Assembly (NCBI GenBank): GCA_017561935.1
Contig: JAFZBE010000030.1
Location: forward strand, 38,792 to 102,791
Source of the DNA: Bacteroidales bacterium
GTDB taxonomy: Bacteria; Bacteroidota; Bacteroidia; Bacteroidales; UBA3663
Direction of reading: 5' to 3'
DNA length: 64,000 nt
The notes under the pieces are model-generated. The model was not told where the DNA came from. It searched no databases and saw only the letters and a list, made by a program, of their open reading frames with translations. A program made the translations under genes and the position numbers. Shown here in pieces: positions 9,114 to 16,927 of this stretch (positions are counted from its first letter, which is position 1; each line of letters opens with the position of its first letter).

Positions 9114-10022
9114 TTAAGCTTCTGCCACCATATCTGGCGTTGCCGACAAGACAATCACTTCCTTGTTGATCTTCGAACAAAGACCTTGCAGCACCTTGCC
9201 CGGTCCACACTCGATGAATTCAGTAGCTCCTGCAGCCACCATAGCTTCCACTGACTTGGTCCAACGCACGGGACTGGTTAGCTGTTTCACGAGATTCTGC
9301 TTAATCTCTGCGGCATCCGTATGAGCCATTGCATCGACATTCTGATAGATGGGACATTTTGGGGTGCTGAACGTGGTTGTTTCGATGGCCTCGGCAAGCT
9401 CGGCGCGCGCCGGTTCCATGAGGGGAGAATGGAAGGCGCCTCCCACCTTGAGTTGTGCTACACGCTTCACACCCATCTCCATCAGCTTGGCCCCAGCTGC
9501 TTCCACGGCCTCCACAGCACCAGAGATGATTACCTGACCCGGGCAGTTGAAGTTGGCAGCAACCACTGCGCCATCAATCGAAGCACATACCTCCTCGATC
9601 TGTTCATCACTCACCACAACATTGCGCTGTAAGACGGCAGCCATTGTGCCAGGCACCTTCTCACAACACTTCTGCATTGCCTGTGCACGCTTGCTCACCA
9701 ACTTCAGACCATCCTCGAAAGAAAGGGCACCAGAAGCAACCAGTGCTGAAAATTCGCCCAGCGAATGTCCGGCAACCATATCCGGCTCAATGCCACCTAC
9801 AATAGCAGGAATCACCGAGCAGAGAAACACCGCAGGCTGTGTTACCTTGGTCTGCACGAGGTCCTCAGGTGTACCATTGAACATCAAATCGGTAATGCGG
9901 AAACCCAGTATATCATTGGCTTGTTCAAAGAACTGACGGGCCTGTTCATTCTCCTCATAAAGGTTCTTACCCATGCCAACAAATTGAGATCCCTGTCCAG
10001 GGAACACGTATGCTTTTGCCAT
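9114..10022 (-). CDS. fabD: Malonyl-CoA:ACP transacylase FabD
   Basis: A 302-residue enzyme that moves malonyl from CoA to acyl carrier protein at the start of type II fatty-acid synthesis in the cytosol. It shows the family N-terminus FPGQGSQFVGMG, the nucleophile elbow GHSLGE with Ser87, a QxR-like segment (SKRAQAMQ), GAFHSPLM with the catalytic His, and the C-terminal block FIECGPGKVL. Its length is typical. It is a single minus-strand gene with its own promoter and terminator, convergent with the ABC gene and divergent from galM. Confidence 0.95.
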   Translation of the reverse strand: MAKAYVFPGQGSQFVGMGKNLYEENEQARQFFEQANDILGFRITDLMFNGTPEDLVQTKVTQPAVFLCSVIPAIVGGIEPDMVAGHSLGEFSALVASGALSFEDGLKLVSKRAQAMQKCCEKVPGTMAAVLQRNVVVSDEQIEEVCASIDGAVVAANFNCPGQVIISGAVEAVEAAGAKLMEMGVKRVAQLKVGGAFHSPLMEPARAELAEAIETTTFSTPKCPIYQNVDAMAHTDAAEIKQNLVKQLTSPVRWTKSVEAMVAAGATEFIECGPGKVLQGLCSKINKEVIVLSATPDMVAEA

Positions 10023-10064
10023 TTTCTTGAATATAAAAAAGTAGTTATAAAAACAAAATCAGTG

Positions 10065-10095
10065 CAAAGATAATGCTTTTCCCCGAAATGGCAAA
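10065..10095 (-). promoter_or_regulatory. fabD promoter
   Basis: On the minus strand TTTG (10092-10095) is followed after 19 bases by TATCTTTG (10065-10072), giving a leader of about 35 bases to the fabD ATG at 10022. Confidence 0.78.
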
Positions 10096-10214
10096 ATCCT
10101 CCTAATTCTTTCGACAACAATTTGCTCAAAACGTCGGATTTGTAAGAAAATACGAATGTCTAACTGTCAAAAATTCATCTATACACACCTTTGCAGAAAA
10201 AATAATGCGCGAAG

Positions 10215-10246
10215 TTTGTACATTTAAAATAAAAGCATTATCTTTG
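10215..10246 (+). promoter_or_regulatory. galM promoter
   Basis: TTTG at 10215-10218, a 20-base spacer and TATCTTTG at 10239-10246 match the Bacteroidetes consensus exactly. The leader to the galM ATG is about 40 bases. This promoter lies back-to-back with that of fabD. Confidence 0.82.
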
Positions 10247-10294
10247 CACCGCTAAAAAAGGTCCATTCACAGTACTCTTAACATAATAATCATC

Positions 10295-11368
10295 ATGATA
10301 ACAACAAAAGCAGGCCTCGATCCTGAGCGCTTCGTGTCAGTCGTTGACGGCAAGAAGACTGCCCTTTATGTACTCAAGAACAACAAGGGCGCAGAAATGT
10401 GTGTATGTAACTACGGTGGTACCATCGTTTCTCTGATGATGCCCGACCGTCAAGGCGAATTTGCCGACGTCATTTTGGGCATGGACAGCATCGACGGTCT
10501 TGTAAACGGTCCTGAGCCCACGTTGGGCGCTGCCATCGGACGATATGGCAATCGTATATCTGGTGCCAAGTTTACTCTCGGTGGCGTAGAATATCAGCTC
10601 GCTTTCAACGATGGCCCCAACAGCCTGCATGGCGGTCCCAAGGGCTTCCACAAAGTCGTTTGGGATGCTGAGCAAATCAACGATGAGACTCTTGTGCTCC
10701 GCTATACCAGCGTCGATGGTGAAGAAGGCTTCCCTGGCACCCTCAAGGTAGAGATGTGCTACAAGCTCACCGATGACAACGAGGTGCGTCTCGACTATAA
10801 GGCTACCTCCGACAAGCTGACGCTCTGTAACCTCACCAACCACACCTACTTCAACCTTGCTGGTATTCAGAAGGTGACACCAACCGTCGAGGGACAGATG
10901 CTTACCGTCAATGCCGATCGCTACCTGCCGATTGATAAGGTCAGCATTCCATTCGGTGAAAAGGCTCCCGTCGAGGGCACGCCCTTCGACTTCCGTACTC
11001 CTCACCTCGTTGGCGAGCGTATCAATGCCGATGACGAGCAGATTCGCAATGGCTCTGGCTACGACCACTCATTCGCCATCAATCAAGACAAGCCAGGCGA
11101 ACTTTGTCTCGCTACAGTCTTTGAGGATCTCCAGTCTGGCCGCGTAATGAAGACCTACACCACCGAACCAGGTATTCAGGTTTATACCGGCAACTTCCTC
11201 ACCGGCTTCGAAGGCAAGCATGGTTGCGCATTCCCACGCCGTTCAGGCATCTGCTTCGAGTCGCAGCACCATCCCGACTCACCCAATAAGCCACAATTCG
11301 AGCAGGCAACATTGGCCCCTGGTGAGGTTTATCACCAACTCACCATCTACGCCTTCTCAACTAAATAA
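10295..11368 (+). CDS. galM: Aldose 1-epimerase (galactose mutarotase)
   Basis: A 357-residue enzyme without a signal peptide that interconverts alpha- and beta-galactose before GalK acts. It shows GRYGNRISGAKF, the catalytic-histidine block NSLHGG, NHTYFNLAG, and GYDHSF. The catalytic glutamate region is CFESQHHPDSPN near the C-terminus. It lies upstream of galK on the same strand, so the two form a Leloir galactose unit; a terminator and a small gene lie between them. Confidence 0.93.
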   Translation: MITTKAGLDPERFVSVVDGKKTALYVLKNNKGAEMCVCNYGGTIVSLMMPDRQGEFADVILGMDSIDGLVNGPEPTLGAAIGRYGNRISGAKFTLGGVEYQLAFNDGPNSLHGGPKGFHKVVWDAEQINDETLVLRYTSVDGEEGFPGTLKVEMCYKLTDDNEVRLDYKATSDKLTLCNLTNHTYFNLAGIQKVTPTVEGQMLTVNADRYLPIDKVSIPFGEKAPVEGTPFDFRTPHLVGERINADDEQIRNGSGYDHSFAINQDKPGELCLATVFEDLQSGRVMKTYTTEPGIQVYTGNFLTGFEGKHGCAFPRRSGICFESQHHPDSPNKPQFEQATLAPGEVYHQLTIYAFSTK

Positions 11369-11382
11369 ACATCATCTGGTCA

Positions 11383-11427
11383 TCTAGGCTTTCTAGAGCC
11401 TCTAGAAAATCTAGTTCATCTAGAAAA
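11383..11427 (+). repeat. Five tandem 9-bp TCTAGNNNN repeats
   Basis: TCTAG occurs at 11383, 11392, 11401, 11410 and 11419, exactly nine bases apart, with four variable bases after each. CTAG is usually a rare tetramer in bacterial DNA, so this regular spacing is not chance. The array lies in the 89-bp gap between galM and the small gene and could form short hairpins or be a repeated binding site. Confidence 0.85.
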
Positions 11428-11457
11428 AACATCAACCAAATAAAAAAATTAAAAACA

Positions 11458-11580
11458 ATGGCAAAATCTGAAAAGAAGCGCAGGAAGATCTTCGGCTTCC
11501 ACACACCTTTCAACAAGGCATCCAAGGAGCAGAAGGCCAATGCCGCCAATATGGCTGCATATCTTGCAAAGAAGGACTAA
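11458..11580 (+). CDS. Small basic protein of 40 residues, function unknown
   Basis: The ATG at 11458 opens a 40-codon frame ending TAA at 11580. The product begins MAKSEKKRRKIFGFHTPFNK and ends NMAAYLAKKD; it is strongly basic at the N-terminus, with a likely amphipathic helical second half (KEQKANAANMAAYLAKK). It is preceded by an A-rich leader and followed 12 bp later by a clean terminator, the setting of a real expressed small gene. I do not recognise a family. It could bind nucleic acid or ribosomes given its charge, but that is conjecture. Confidence 0.62.
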   Translation: MAKSEKKRRKIFGFHTPFNKASKEQKANAANMAAYLAKKD

Positions 11581-11592
11581 ACTCCGACTAAG

Positions 11593-11617
11593 GGGCACAC
11601 TCATTGTGTGCCCTTTT
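11593..11617 (+). terminator. Rho-independent terminator after the small gene
   Basis: GGGCACAC pairs perfectly with GTGTGCCC around a TCATT loop (11593-11613), followed by TTTT. It would end transcripts from the galM promoter before galK. Confidence 0.88.
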
Positions 11618-11634
11618 CTACATCCATAAAAACC

Positions 11635-11642
11635 TATATTTG
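11635..11642 (+). promoter_or_regulatory. Probable -7 element for galK
   Basis: TATATTTG fits TAnnTTTG and lies between the upstream terminator and the galK ATG at 11667. A good -33 TTTG is not present at the expected place, so this is a weaker call. Confidence 0.5.
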
Positions 11643-11666
11643 TTCCATTTAAAACATTTTAATATC

Positions 11667-12827
11667 ATGGACAGTCAAACTATTCTCGAGAAATTCACCA
11701 AACATCTTGGAGGCAATGCAACAGCAATTTACGCTTCTCCAGGCCGTATCAACCTTATCGGTGAGCACACTGACTACAATGGTGGCTTCGTATTCCCAGG
11801 TGCCGTTGAGCAAGGCATGATCTGTGCATTCCGTCCCAATGGAACCCGCGTCATCCGCGCCTACAGTGCTGACCTCAAGGACTATGACGAGTTCTCTATC
11901 GACGATCCCGCAGGTCCTCACGCCAGCCACTTCCGCTATGTCTTCGGCGTAGCTCGCGAGATGATGAAGCGTGGTGTTGATGTGCAGGGCTTCGATACCG
12001 CCTTTGCAGGCGATGTACCTCTTGGTGCCGGCATGTCGTCGAGCGCAGCTCTTGAGAGCACTTTCGCATTTGCTATCAACGATCAGTTTGGTGACAACAA
12101 GATCGAGAAGATGGAGCTTGCCAAGGTTGGACAAGCTACCGAACACAACTATATCGGCGTGAACTGCGGCATCATGGACCAGTTCGCCTCTGTCTTTGGC
12201 AAGAAGGGTCACCTCATGCGTCTCGACTGCCGCAGCGGTGAGTTCCAGTACTTCCCCTGGAATCCAAAGGAGTATCGTCTTGTCCTCATCAACAGCCGTG
12301 TGAAGCACGAACTTGTAGGTAGCCCCTACAACGACCGCCGTCGCAGCTGCGAGAACGTCGTTGCTGCCATCAACGCAAAGTTCCCAGAACTGAAGGCCGA
12401 GACCCTGCGCGACTGCACATGGGATCATCTGGAGGCCGTCAAAGACACTTGCGACCCCGTTGACATCAAGCGTGCCAAGTTCGTCCTCGGCGAAGTTGAT
12501 CGCGTATTGGCAGTTTCCGATGCCCTGGAGCGTGGCGACTATGAGACCGTTGGACAGAAAATGTATGAGACCCACTATGGACTTTCGCGTGACTATGAAG
12601 TAAGCTGCGAGGAGCTCGACTTCCTCAACGACGTTGCCTTCGACTGTGGCGTGACTGGCTCACGTATCATGGGTGGCGGCTTCGGCGGCTGCACCATCAA
12701 CCTCGTACGCAACAACCTCTACGAGCTCTTCACCACTACCGTTGTGAAGCGCTTCGCCGAGAAGTATGGCAAGAAGCCCGTTGTCATCCCCGTAGTTATC
12801 GGTGATGGCTCACGCCGTCTCGCATGA
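11667..12827 (+). CDS. galK: Galactokinase
   Basis: A 386-residue GHMP kinase that phosphorylates galactose to galactose-1-phosphate. Motifs in order: the galactokinase signature GRINLIGEHTDYNGGF near residue 28, the ATP-binding GHMP loop GAGMSSSAALE near residue 120, NCGIMDQFAS, and the C-terminal MGGGFGGCTI. The ATG at 11667 fits the family start; the longer frame to 11604 runs back into the terminator. It works with galM. The truA start overlaps its stop. Confidence 0.95.
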   Translation: MDSQTILEKFTKHLGGNATAIYASPGRINLIGEHTDYNGGFVFPGAVEQGMICAFRPNGTRVIRAYSADLKDYDEFSIDDPAGPHASHFRYVFGVAREMMKRGVDVQGFDTAFAGDVPLGAGMSSSAALESTFAFAINDQFGDNKIEKMELAKVGQATEHNYIGVNCGIMDQFASVFGKKGHLMRLDCRSGEFQYFPWNPKEYRLVLINSRVKHELVGSPYNDRRRSCENVVAAINAKFPELKAETLRDCTWDHLEAVKDTCDPVDIKRAKFVLGEVDRVLAVSDALERGDYETVGQKMYETHYGLSRDYEVSCEELDFLNDVAFDCGVTGSRIMGGGFGGCTINLVRNNLYELFTTTVVKRFAEKYGKKPVVIPVVIGDGSRRLA

Positions 12828-13567
12828 GATATTTCATTTATCTGCAATACGATGGTACTTCCTACCATGGATGGCAGACGCAGCCCAACTGTGTGACTGT
12901 CCAGGAAACCATCGAACAAAAGCTCTCGCTGCTCTTGCGGCGAGAGCTCTTTATCGTAGGTGCCGGACGCACCGACACGGGGGTTCATGCCCGTCTGATG
13001 GTGGCACACTTCGACGTTGACTTCGATGTGGATTGTGAGCAACTCATCTTCAAGCTCAATGGGCTCCTGCCACCCGACATCGCCATCCTTCGCATTGTGC
13101 CTGTCACTCCAGAGGCCCACGCTCGTTTCAGTGCCCTCAGCCGCACCTATCGCTATTACATCACCACACGCAAGTCACCCTTCGACCACCTTTATACGAT
13201 GCGCACCTACCGAACGCTCGACGTCGATCTGATGAACGAGGCAGCCTCACACCTCTTCGACTATATCGACTTCACTTCGTTCGCCAAACTCCACACCGAC
13301 GTCAAGACCAACAACTGCCGCATCATGCACGCCCATTGGGACAAGACCGCCGATGGTTTCGTCTTCTGCATCCAGGCCGACCGTTTCTTGCGCAACATGG
13401 TTCGTGCCATCGTAGGCACACTCATCGACGTGGGCCGTGGACGCCTTTCGGTGGCTCAGTTCTGTGAAACCATCGAAAAGAAGGACCGCTGCTCGGCTGG
13501 TGACAGCGTCCCCGCCTCCGGCCTCTTCCTAGAAGATGTCGAGTATCCTCAGGATATCTTCCTCTAA
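12824..13567 (+). CDS. truA: tRNA pseudouridine(38-40) synthase TruA
   Basis: A 247-residue enzyme that isomerises uridines 38-40 in the tRNA anticodon arm. The catalytic aspartate is Asp51 in GAGRTDTGVHA, and the N-terminal block YDGTSYHGWQ and the later block RFLRNMVRAIVGTL are family hallmarks. The start overlaps the galK stop as ATGA, so its translation is probably coupled to galK despite no metabolic link. Confidence 0.94.
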   Translation: MRYFIYLQYDGTSYHGWQTQPNCVTVQETIEQKLSLLLRRELFIVGAGRTDTGVHARLMVAHFDVDFDVDCEQLIFKLNGLLPPDIAILRIVPVTPEAHARFSALSRTYRYYITTRKSPFDHLYTMRTYRTLDVDLMNEAASHLFDYIDFTSFAKLHTDVKTNNCRIMHAHWDKTADGFVFCIQADRFLRNMVRAIVGTLIDVGRGRLSVAQFCETIEKKDRCSAGDSVPASGLFLEDVEYPQDIFL

Positions 13568-13617
13568 CACACTCCTCTGGGATCTCTGAATACTCCGTTT
13601 TTCTATCCTCTCCACCC

Positions 13618-15096
13618 ATGACACACCACACACTCCCCCTCCTTGCTCTTCTGACACTCACATTCTTTAGCACATTCCAGTCTTCGGCCCAAGTCACCGA
13701 ACAGATTCCCACGGCCGATGCTGTTGGAGCCAAGGTGTGTCCTCCCGACATCGCCCCTATCGGATCCACCTTCGAAGGAATGCCGCAGCTACAGCGCCCC
13801 GTGTTCCCCGAACGCACACTCAGCATCCGAAAGACCAAGGGCAACATCCAAAAGGCCATCGACCAGTTGGCCAAACGTGGAGGCGGTCACGTCGTCATTC
13901 CAATAGGCGAATGGACATCGGGGCGCATTACCCTGCGCGACAATATCGATCTGCATCTCGAAGCAGGCGCAAGTATCCGCTTCTCCGATCGTGTCGAAGA
14001 CTATCAACCTGCCGTCTTCACACGTAATGAAGGAGTTGAACTATATTCCCTCGGCGCGCTGATTTATGCTCAAGGAGCCCGAAACATCGCCGTGACGGGT
14101 GCAGGTTTCGATGCCGATGGTAAGCCCCTCTCTCGTCTCATCGGCCCAGGTAAAGAGAATGAGATTTACACACGTCGCATGGATGGACTTGTCGTGGAAG
14201 ATTTCATCAACCTGTATAGTCCTGTCGAGGAGCGAATTTTCGACGGCAAAGCCCTGCCGACCTCCGTTCTTGGTCCCAAACTGCTTGCCAACGACTCGCT
14301 TCTCCAACTCAATGCCCACTGCATCTTCCTGCCGATGTTTTTCGCTCCCATGCAATGCTCGAATGTATTGCTCGAAGGCGTCGAGTTCGAGGAACCACTT
14401 TTCTGGAACATCACTCCCGTCTATTGCGACTCGGTCATCATCCGCGGCTGTGCCGTCAACAGCTATGGTGGACGCACTGATGGCATCGACATTGAATCGA
14501 CAAGTAATGTCCTCATCGAGTACTGCACGCTGGCCTGCGGTGACGATTGCTTCACCCTCAAGGCAGGACGTGCCGAAGATGGATTGCGAGTGAATCGTCC
14601 CACCGAGAATGTCGTCATCCGCTATTGCCTGGCCGAACGAGGCCCAGGAGGTGTCACGTTTGGATCAGAGACGGCTGGCATGATACGCAAGGTCTATATG
14701 CACGACTGCGTCTTCACTTCGCCCAACAACGGCTTCTATTTCAAGTCACGACGCAATCGCGGTGGTGGCGGCGAAGACCTCACTTTCCGTCGCATCCGTA
14801 TGCTCAATCCGAACCGCGCCTTCTATTTCGACATGCTCGGCTCCACGATGTATGTGGGCGAACTCGCCAACCGACTGCCTATGCGCGACATTACTCCCCT
14901 CACGCCCGTCTTCCGACGCATTTCTATGGACCAGGTGCTCGTCGAATCGTGCAGGGAACTGATTCTCCTTAAAGGACTGCCCGAAAGTCCCGTCGAAGAC
15001 ATCTCAATCTCCCATCTCGAAGCCACCATCTGCGACCGCGACCTCAAGATTCAAGATGTCCTTGGCCTCATCATGACCGATTGCGTTATCAAGTAA
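13618..15096 (+). CDS. Glycoside hydrolase family 28 (polygalacturonase-like), secreted
   Basis: A 492-residue protein with a signal peptide ending in SSAQ, followed by a right-handed beta-helix. GH28 catalytic aspartates are visible in RTDGID (about residues 286-291) and GDDC (308-311). The third family motif, usually GHG, reads GPGG at 342-345, followed by the expected FGSE. The fourth region is FKSRRNRGGGGE. The enzyme would cleave pectin-type galacturonan in the periplasm or at the surface. The missing histidine suggests altered substrate or activity. It lies 50 bp after truA with no SusC/D genes nearby. Confidence 0.82.
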   Translation: MTHHTLPLLALLTLTFFSTFQSSAQVTEQIPTADAVGAKVCPPDIAPIGSTFEGMPQLQRPVFPERTLSIRKTKGNIQKAIDQLAKRGGGHVVIPIGEWTSGRITLRDNIDLHLEAGASIRFSDRVEDYQPAVFTRNEGVELYSLGALIYAQGARNIAVTGAGFDADGKPLSRLIGPGKENEIYTRRMDGLVVEDFINLYSPVEERIFDGKALPTSVLGPKLLANDSLLQLNAHCIFLPMFFAPMQCSNVLLEGVEFEEPLFWNITPVYCDSVIIRGCAVNSYGGRTDGIDIESTSNVLIEYCTLACGDDCFTLKAGRAEDGLRVNRPTENVVIRYCLAERGPGGVTFGSETAGMIRKVYMHDCVFTSPNNGFYFKSRRNRGGGGEDLTFRRIRMLNPNRAFYFDMLGSTMYVGELANRLPMRDITPLTPVFRRISMDQVLVESCRELILLKGLPESPVEDISISHLEATICDRDLKIQDVLGLIMTDCVIK

Positions 15097-15497
15097 CAGA
15101 ATACACATAGAGCACTTTGTCTAATATCACAATTCATGCCATGATATCACCCTTCTATCTTCCATAATAGTAAAAAATCACATAAAAATTGCCTCACACA
15201 CATCAAAATAAGTTAAAACAGGCCATAATTCCCCAAAAAAATATTTTTTGGAGGATTTTTTTTGGGATTTATGAATAAAATCATTATTTTTGACCCCAAA
15301 AAAACAAATAATATCACATAATGGAACTTTAGATTATTCGAAATATCTTCTTTTTTCATAGGGTTGATTACAATCAACTATACTAACTTGTACAGTCTAG
15401 TACTCGTAAATTATGAGAATACGTTAACTAATAAATTTTCGCCGTACACTGCTACGTGAACCCCCCCCAAACGCGCGCGAGAGAAAAGGCCACTTAA
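15097..15497. other. 401-bp non-coding control region of the fimbrial locus
   Basis: AT-rich and without a credible gene. It holds an A/T palindrome CCAAAAAA-ATA-TTTTTTGG (15233-15251), the promoter at 15261-15292, a 7-bp inverted repeat GTTGATT-AC-AATCAAC around 15363-15378, a C8 run at 15461-15468 and a (CG)4 run just after it. The transcript leader before the ATG at 15498 would be about 200 nt, which is long for this genome and leaves room for RNA-level control. Confidence 0.7.
15261..15292 (+). promoter_or_regulatory. Promoter of the fimbrial locus, lying inside an inverted repeat
   Basis: TTTG (15261-15264), 20 bases and TATTTTTG (15285-15292) form a consensus promoter. T7-8 GGG (15256-15266) before it and CCC A7 (15295-15304) after it are complementary arms that enclose it; the -33 box is part of the left arm. 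A further CCCCA7 copy lies at 15231-15241. Confidence 0.78.
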
Positions 15498-16907
15498 ATG
15501 TTGAAGAAATTATCGACCATACTGCTTCTTATGATGCTGATGACTGTTTCATCAGCAGATGTCAAGGATTATCCATATGTGATCATCCTTGAAGCTAACG
15601 CTCCAGAGCTCGAGGTGACCGATTCGATGTTTTATAAGATTTCACGCAATGTTGTTTTCCCCGTTAACCAATACATCATTGGCAAGAATTCCGAGATTAG
15701 AAAGGAACTGACAGAAGATATTCTTCCACGTTTCAACAATCTCAATTATCGTCTTGACATAATGAACATCCGAGGCGCTGCCTCCCCAGAAGGTCCCTAC
15801 TCATGGAACAAAATCCTGTCGGAGCGTCGTTTGAATTCACTGCTCAAGATTATCGATGACAACAGCAATTTCTCCATGTATGCTCCAGTCAAGACTTTTG
15901 AGGTTCCCGAGGACTATGTTTATTTGCTTCGAATGATGATGGAGAATAATGACCAAGACTACGACCGCGTGGCCGCCATTGTCAATAAGTATATCGACAG
16001 CGATGAAATGGCCCTAAAGAAGGAATTGATGCTGCTTGATGGCAGACGCTTATGGCACCGCCTTCTCAGACAATATTTTCCGGCGATGCGTGCTGCTCGT
16101 GTAGTCTTGATCTTCCGCAAGAATTTTGACTTGACTGCTGAAGAACTTAAGCCCGTTCATCCATTGGTCTTCGAAATGCCAGAGATAAAGGTGCCAGATC
16201 TATCTCCCATCAGGCCACAGCACCAAAAAAATCCACGTCGTGAGCTGCTCGCCATCAAAACTAACCTTCTCTTCGACTTCGCCTACGTACCGGGTTATAA
16301 CCGCTGGTGTCCGATTCCCAACGTCGCTATCGAGTATTATCCACTGCACGGACATTTCACCTATGGTGCCAGTTTCGATTTCCCTTGGTGGCAGCATTAC
16401 TGGGATCAAAAATATTTCCAGATTCACAACTATCAGCTCGAGACTCGGTATTACTTCCGCAATGGTGATGTGCGCGAGCGAGGTTACGGCAATGGAGCAG
16501 CCTATCAAGGATGGTTTTTGCAAGCCTATGCTAACGGAGGCATCTACTGTCTTTGCTTTGATGCCGATCGCGGATGGATTGGCGAAGGTTTTGGTGGCGG
16601 TCTTGGTCTGGGGTATGTAATGCCGCTCAGCAAGAATGGCCACTGGCGTCTGGAGTTCGGCGCACAGTTCGGTTACTTCTGGACCAAATACGACCCGTTC
16701 CAGTATGAATGCCCGGTTGACCCGACCGAACAAGACCATCTATACTACTACAAGTGGACACTCTCAGCCGACCTCTTCAAGGAGCGCCAATACCGTTGGA
16801 ACTGGGTCGGTCCCACCCGCGTTGGTGTCACACTATCTTACGACCTACTCTACCGCAAGCGTTTTAAGAAAGGTATCGGTTTCAAAAACTGGGAATGGTC
16901 ATATTAA
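15498..16907 (+). CDS. DUF3575 outer-membrane protein with OmpA-like N-terminal half
   Basis: A 469-residue protein with a signal peptide. The region around residues 90-125 (IRGAASPEGPYSWNKILSER) matches the OmpA-family peptidoglycan-binding pattern. The C-terminal half, beginning LLAIKTNLLFDFAYVPGYNRW, is a DUF3575-type beta-barrel rich in Trp, Tyr and Gly and ending in aromatic residues. Proteins of this type commonly begin fimbrillin loci in Bacteroides and Prevotella and are thought to be the outer-membrane component. It is the first gene after the fimbrial promoter. Confidence 0.82.
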   Translation: MLKKLSTILLLMMLMTVSSADVKDYPYVIILEANAPELEVTDSMFYKISRNVVFPVNQYIIGKNSEIRKELTEDILPRFNNLNYRLDIMNIRGAASPEGPYSWNKILSERRLNSLLKIIDDNSNFSMYAPVKTFEVPEDYVYLLRMMMENNDQDYDRVAAIVNKYIDSDEMALKKELMLLDGRRLWHRLLRQYFPAMRAARVVLIFRKNFDLTAEELKPVHPLVFEMPEIKVPDLSPIRPQHQKNPRRELLAIKTNLLFDFAYVPGYNRWCPIPNVAIEYYPLHGHFTYGASFDFPWWQHYWDQKYFQIHNYQLETRYYFRNGDVRERGYGNGAAYQGWFLQAYANGGIYCLCFDADRGWIGEGFGGGLGLGYVMPLSKNGHWRLEFGAQFGYFWTKYDPFQYECPVDPTEQDHLYYYKWTLSADLFKERQYRWNWVGPTRVGVTLSYDLLYRKRFKKGIGFKNWEWSY

Positions 16908-16927
16908 AAGACAGATAATAAACAAAA

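Noticed and set aside
11649..12575. 308-codon minus-strand frame inside galK
   Set aside because: galK motifs are intact on the plus strand; the antisense frame has no start context and no family pattern.
15231..15304. Invertible promoter element
   Set aside because: The arms are short A/T homopolymer-rich repeats and no recombinase gene is nearby; kept only as an observation about promoter geometry.
15271..15321. 16-codon open frame in the fimbrial control region
   Set aside because: It overlaps the promoter -7 box and would start before the transcription start site.
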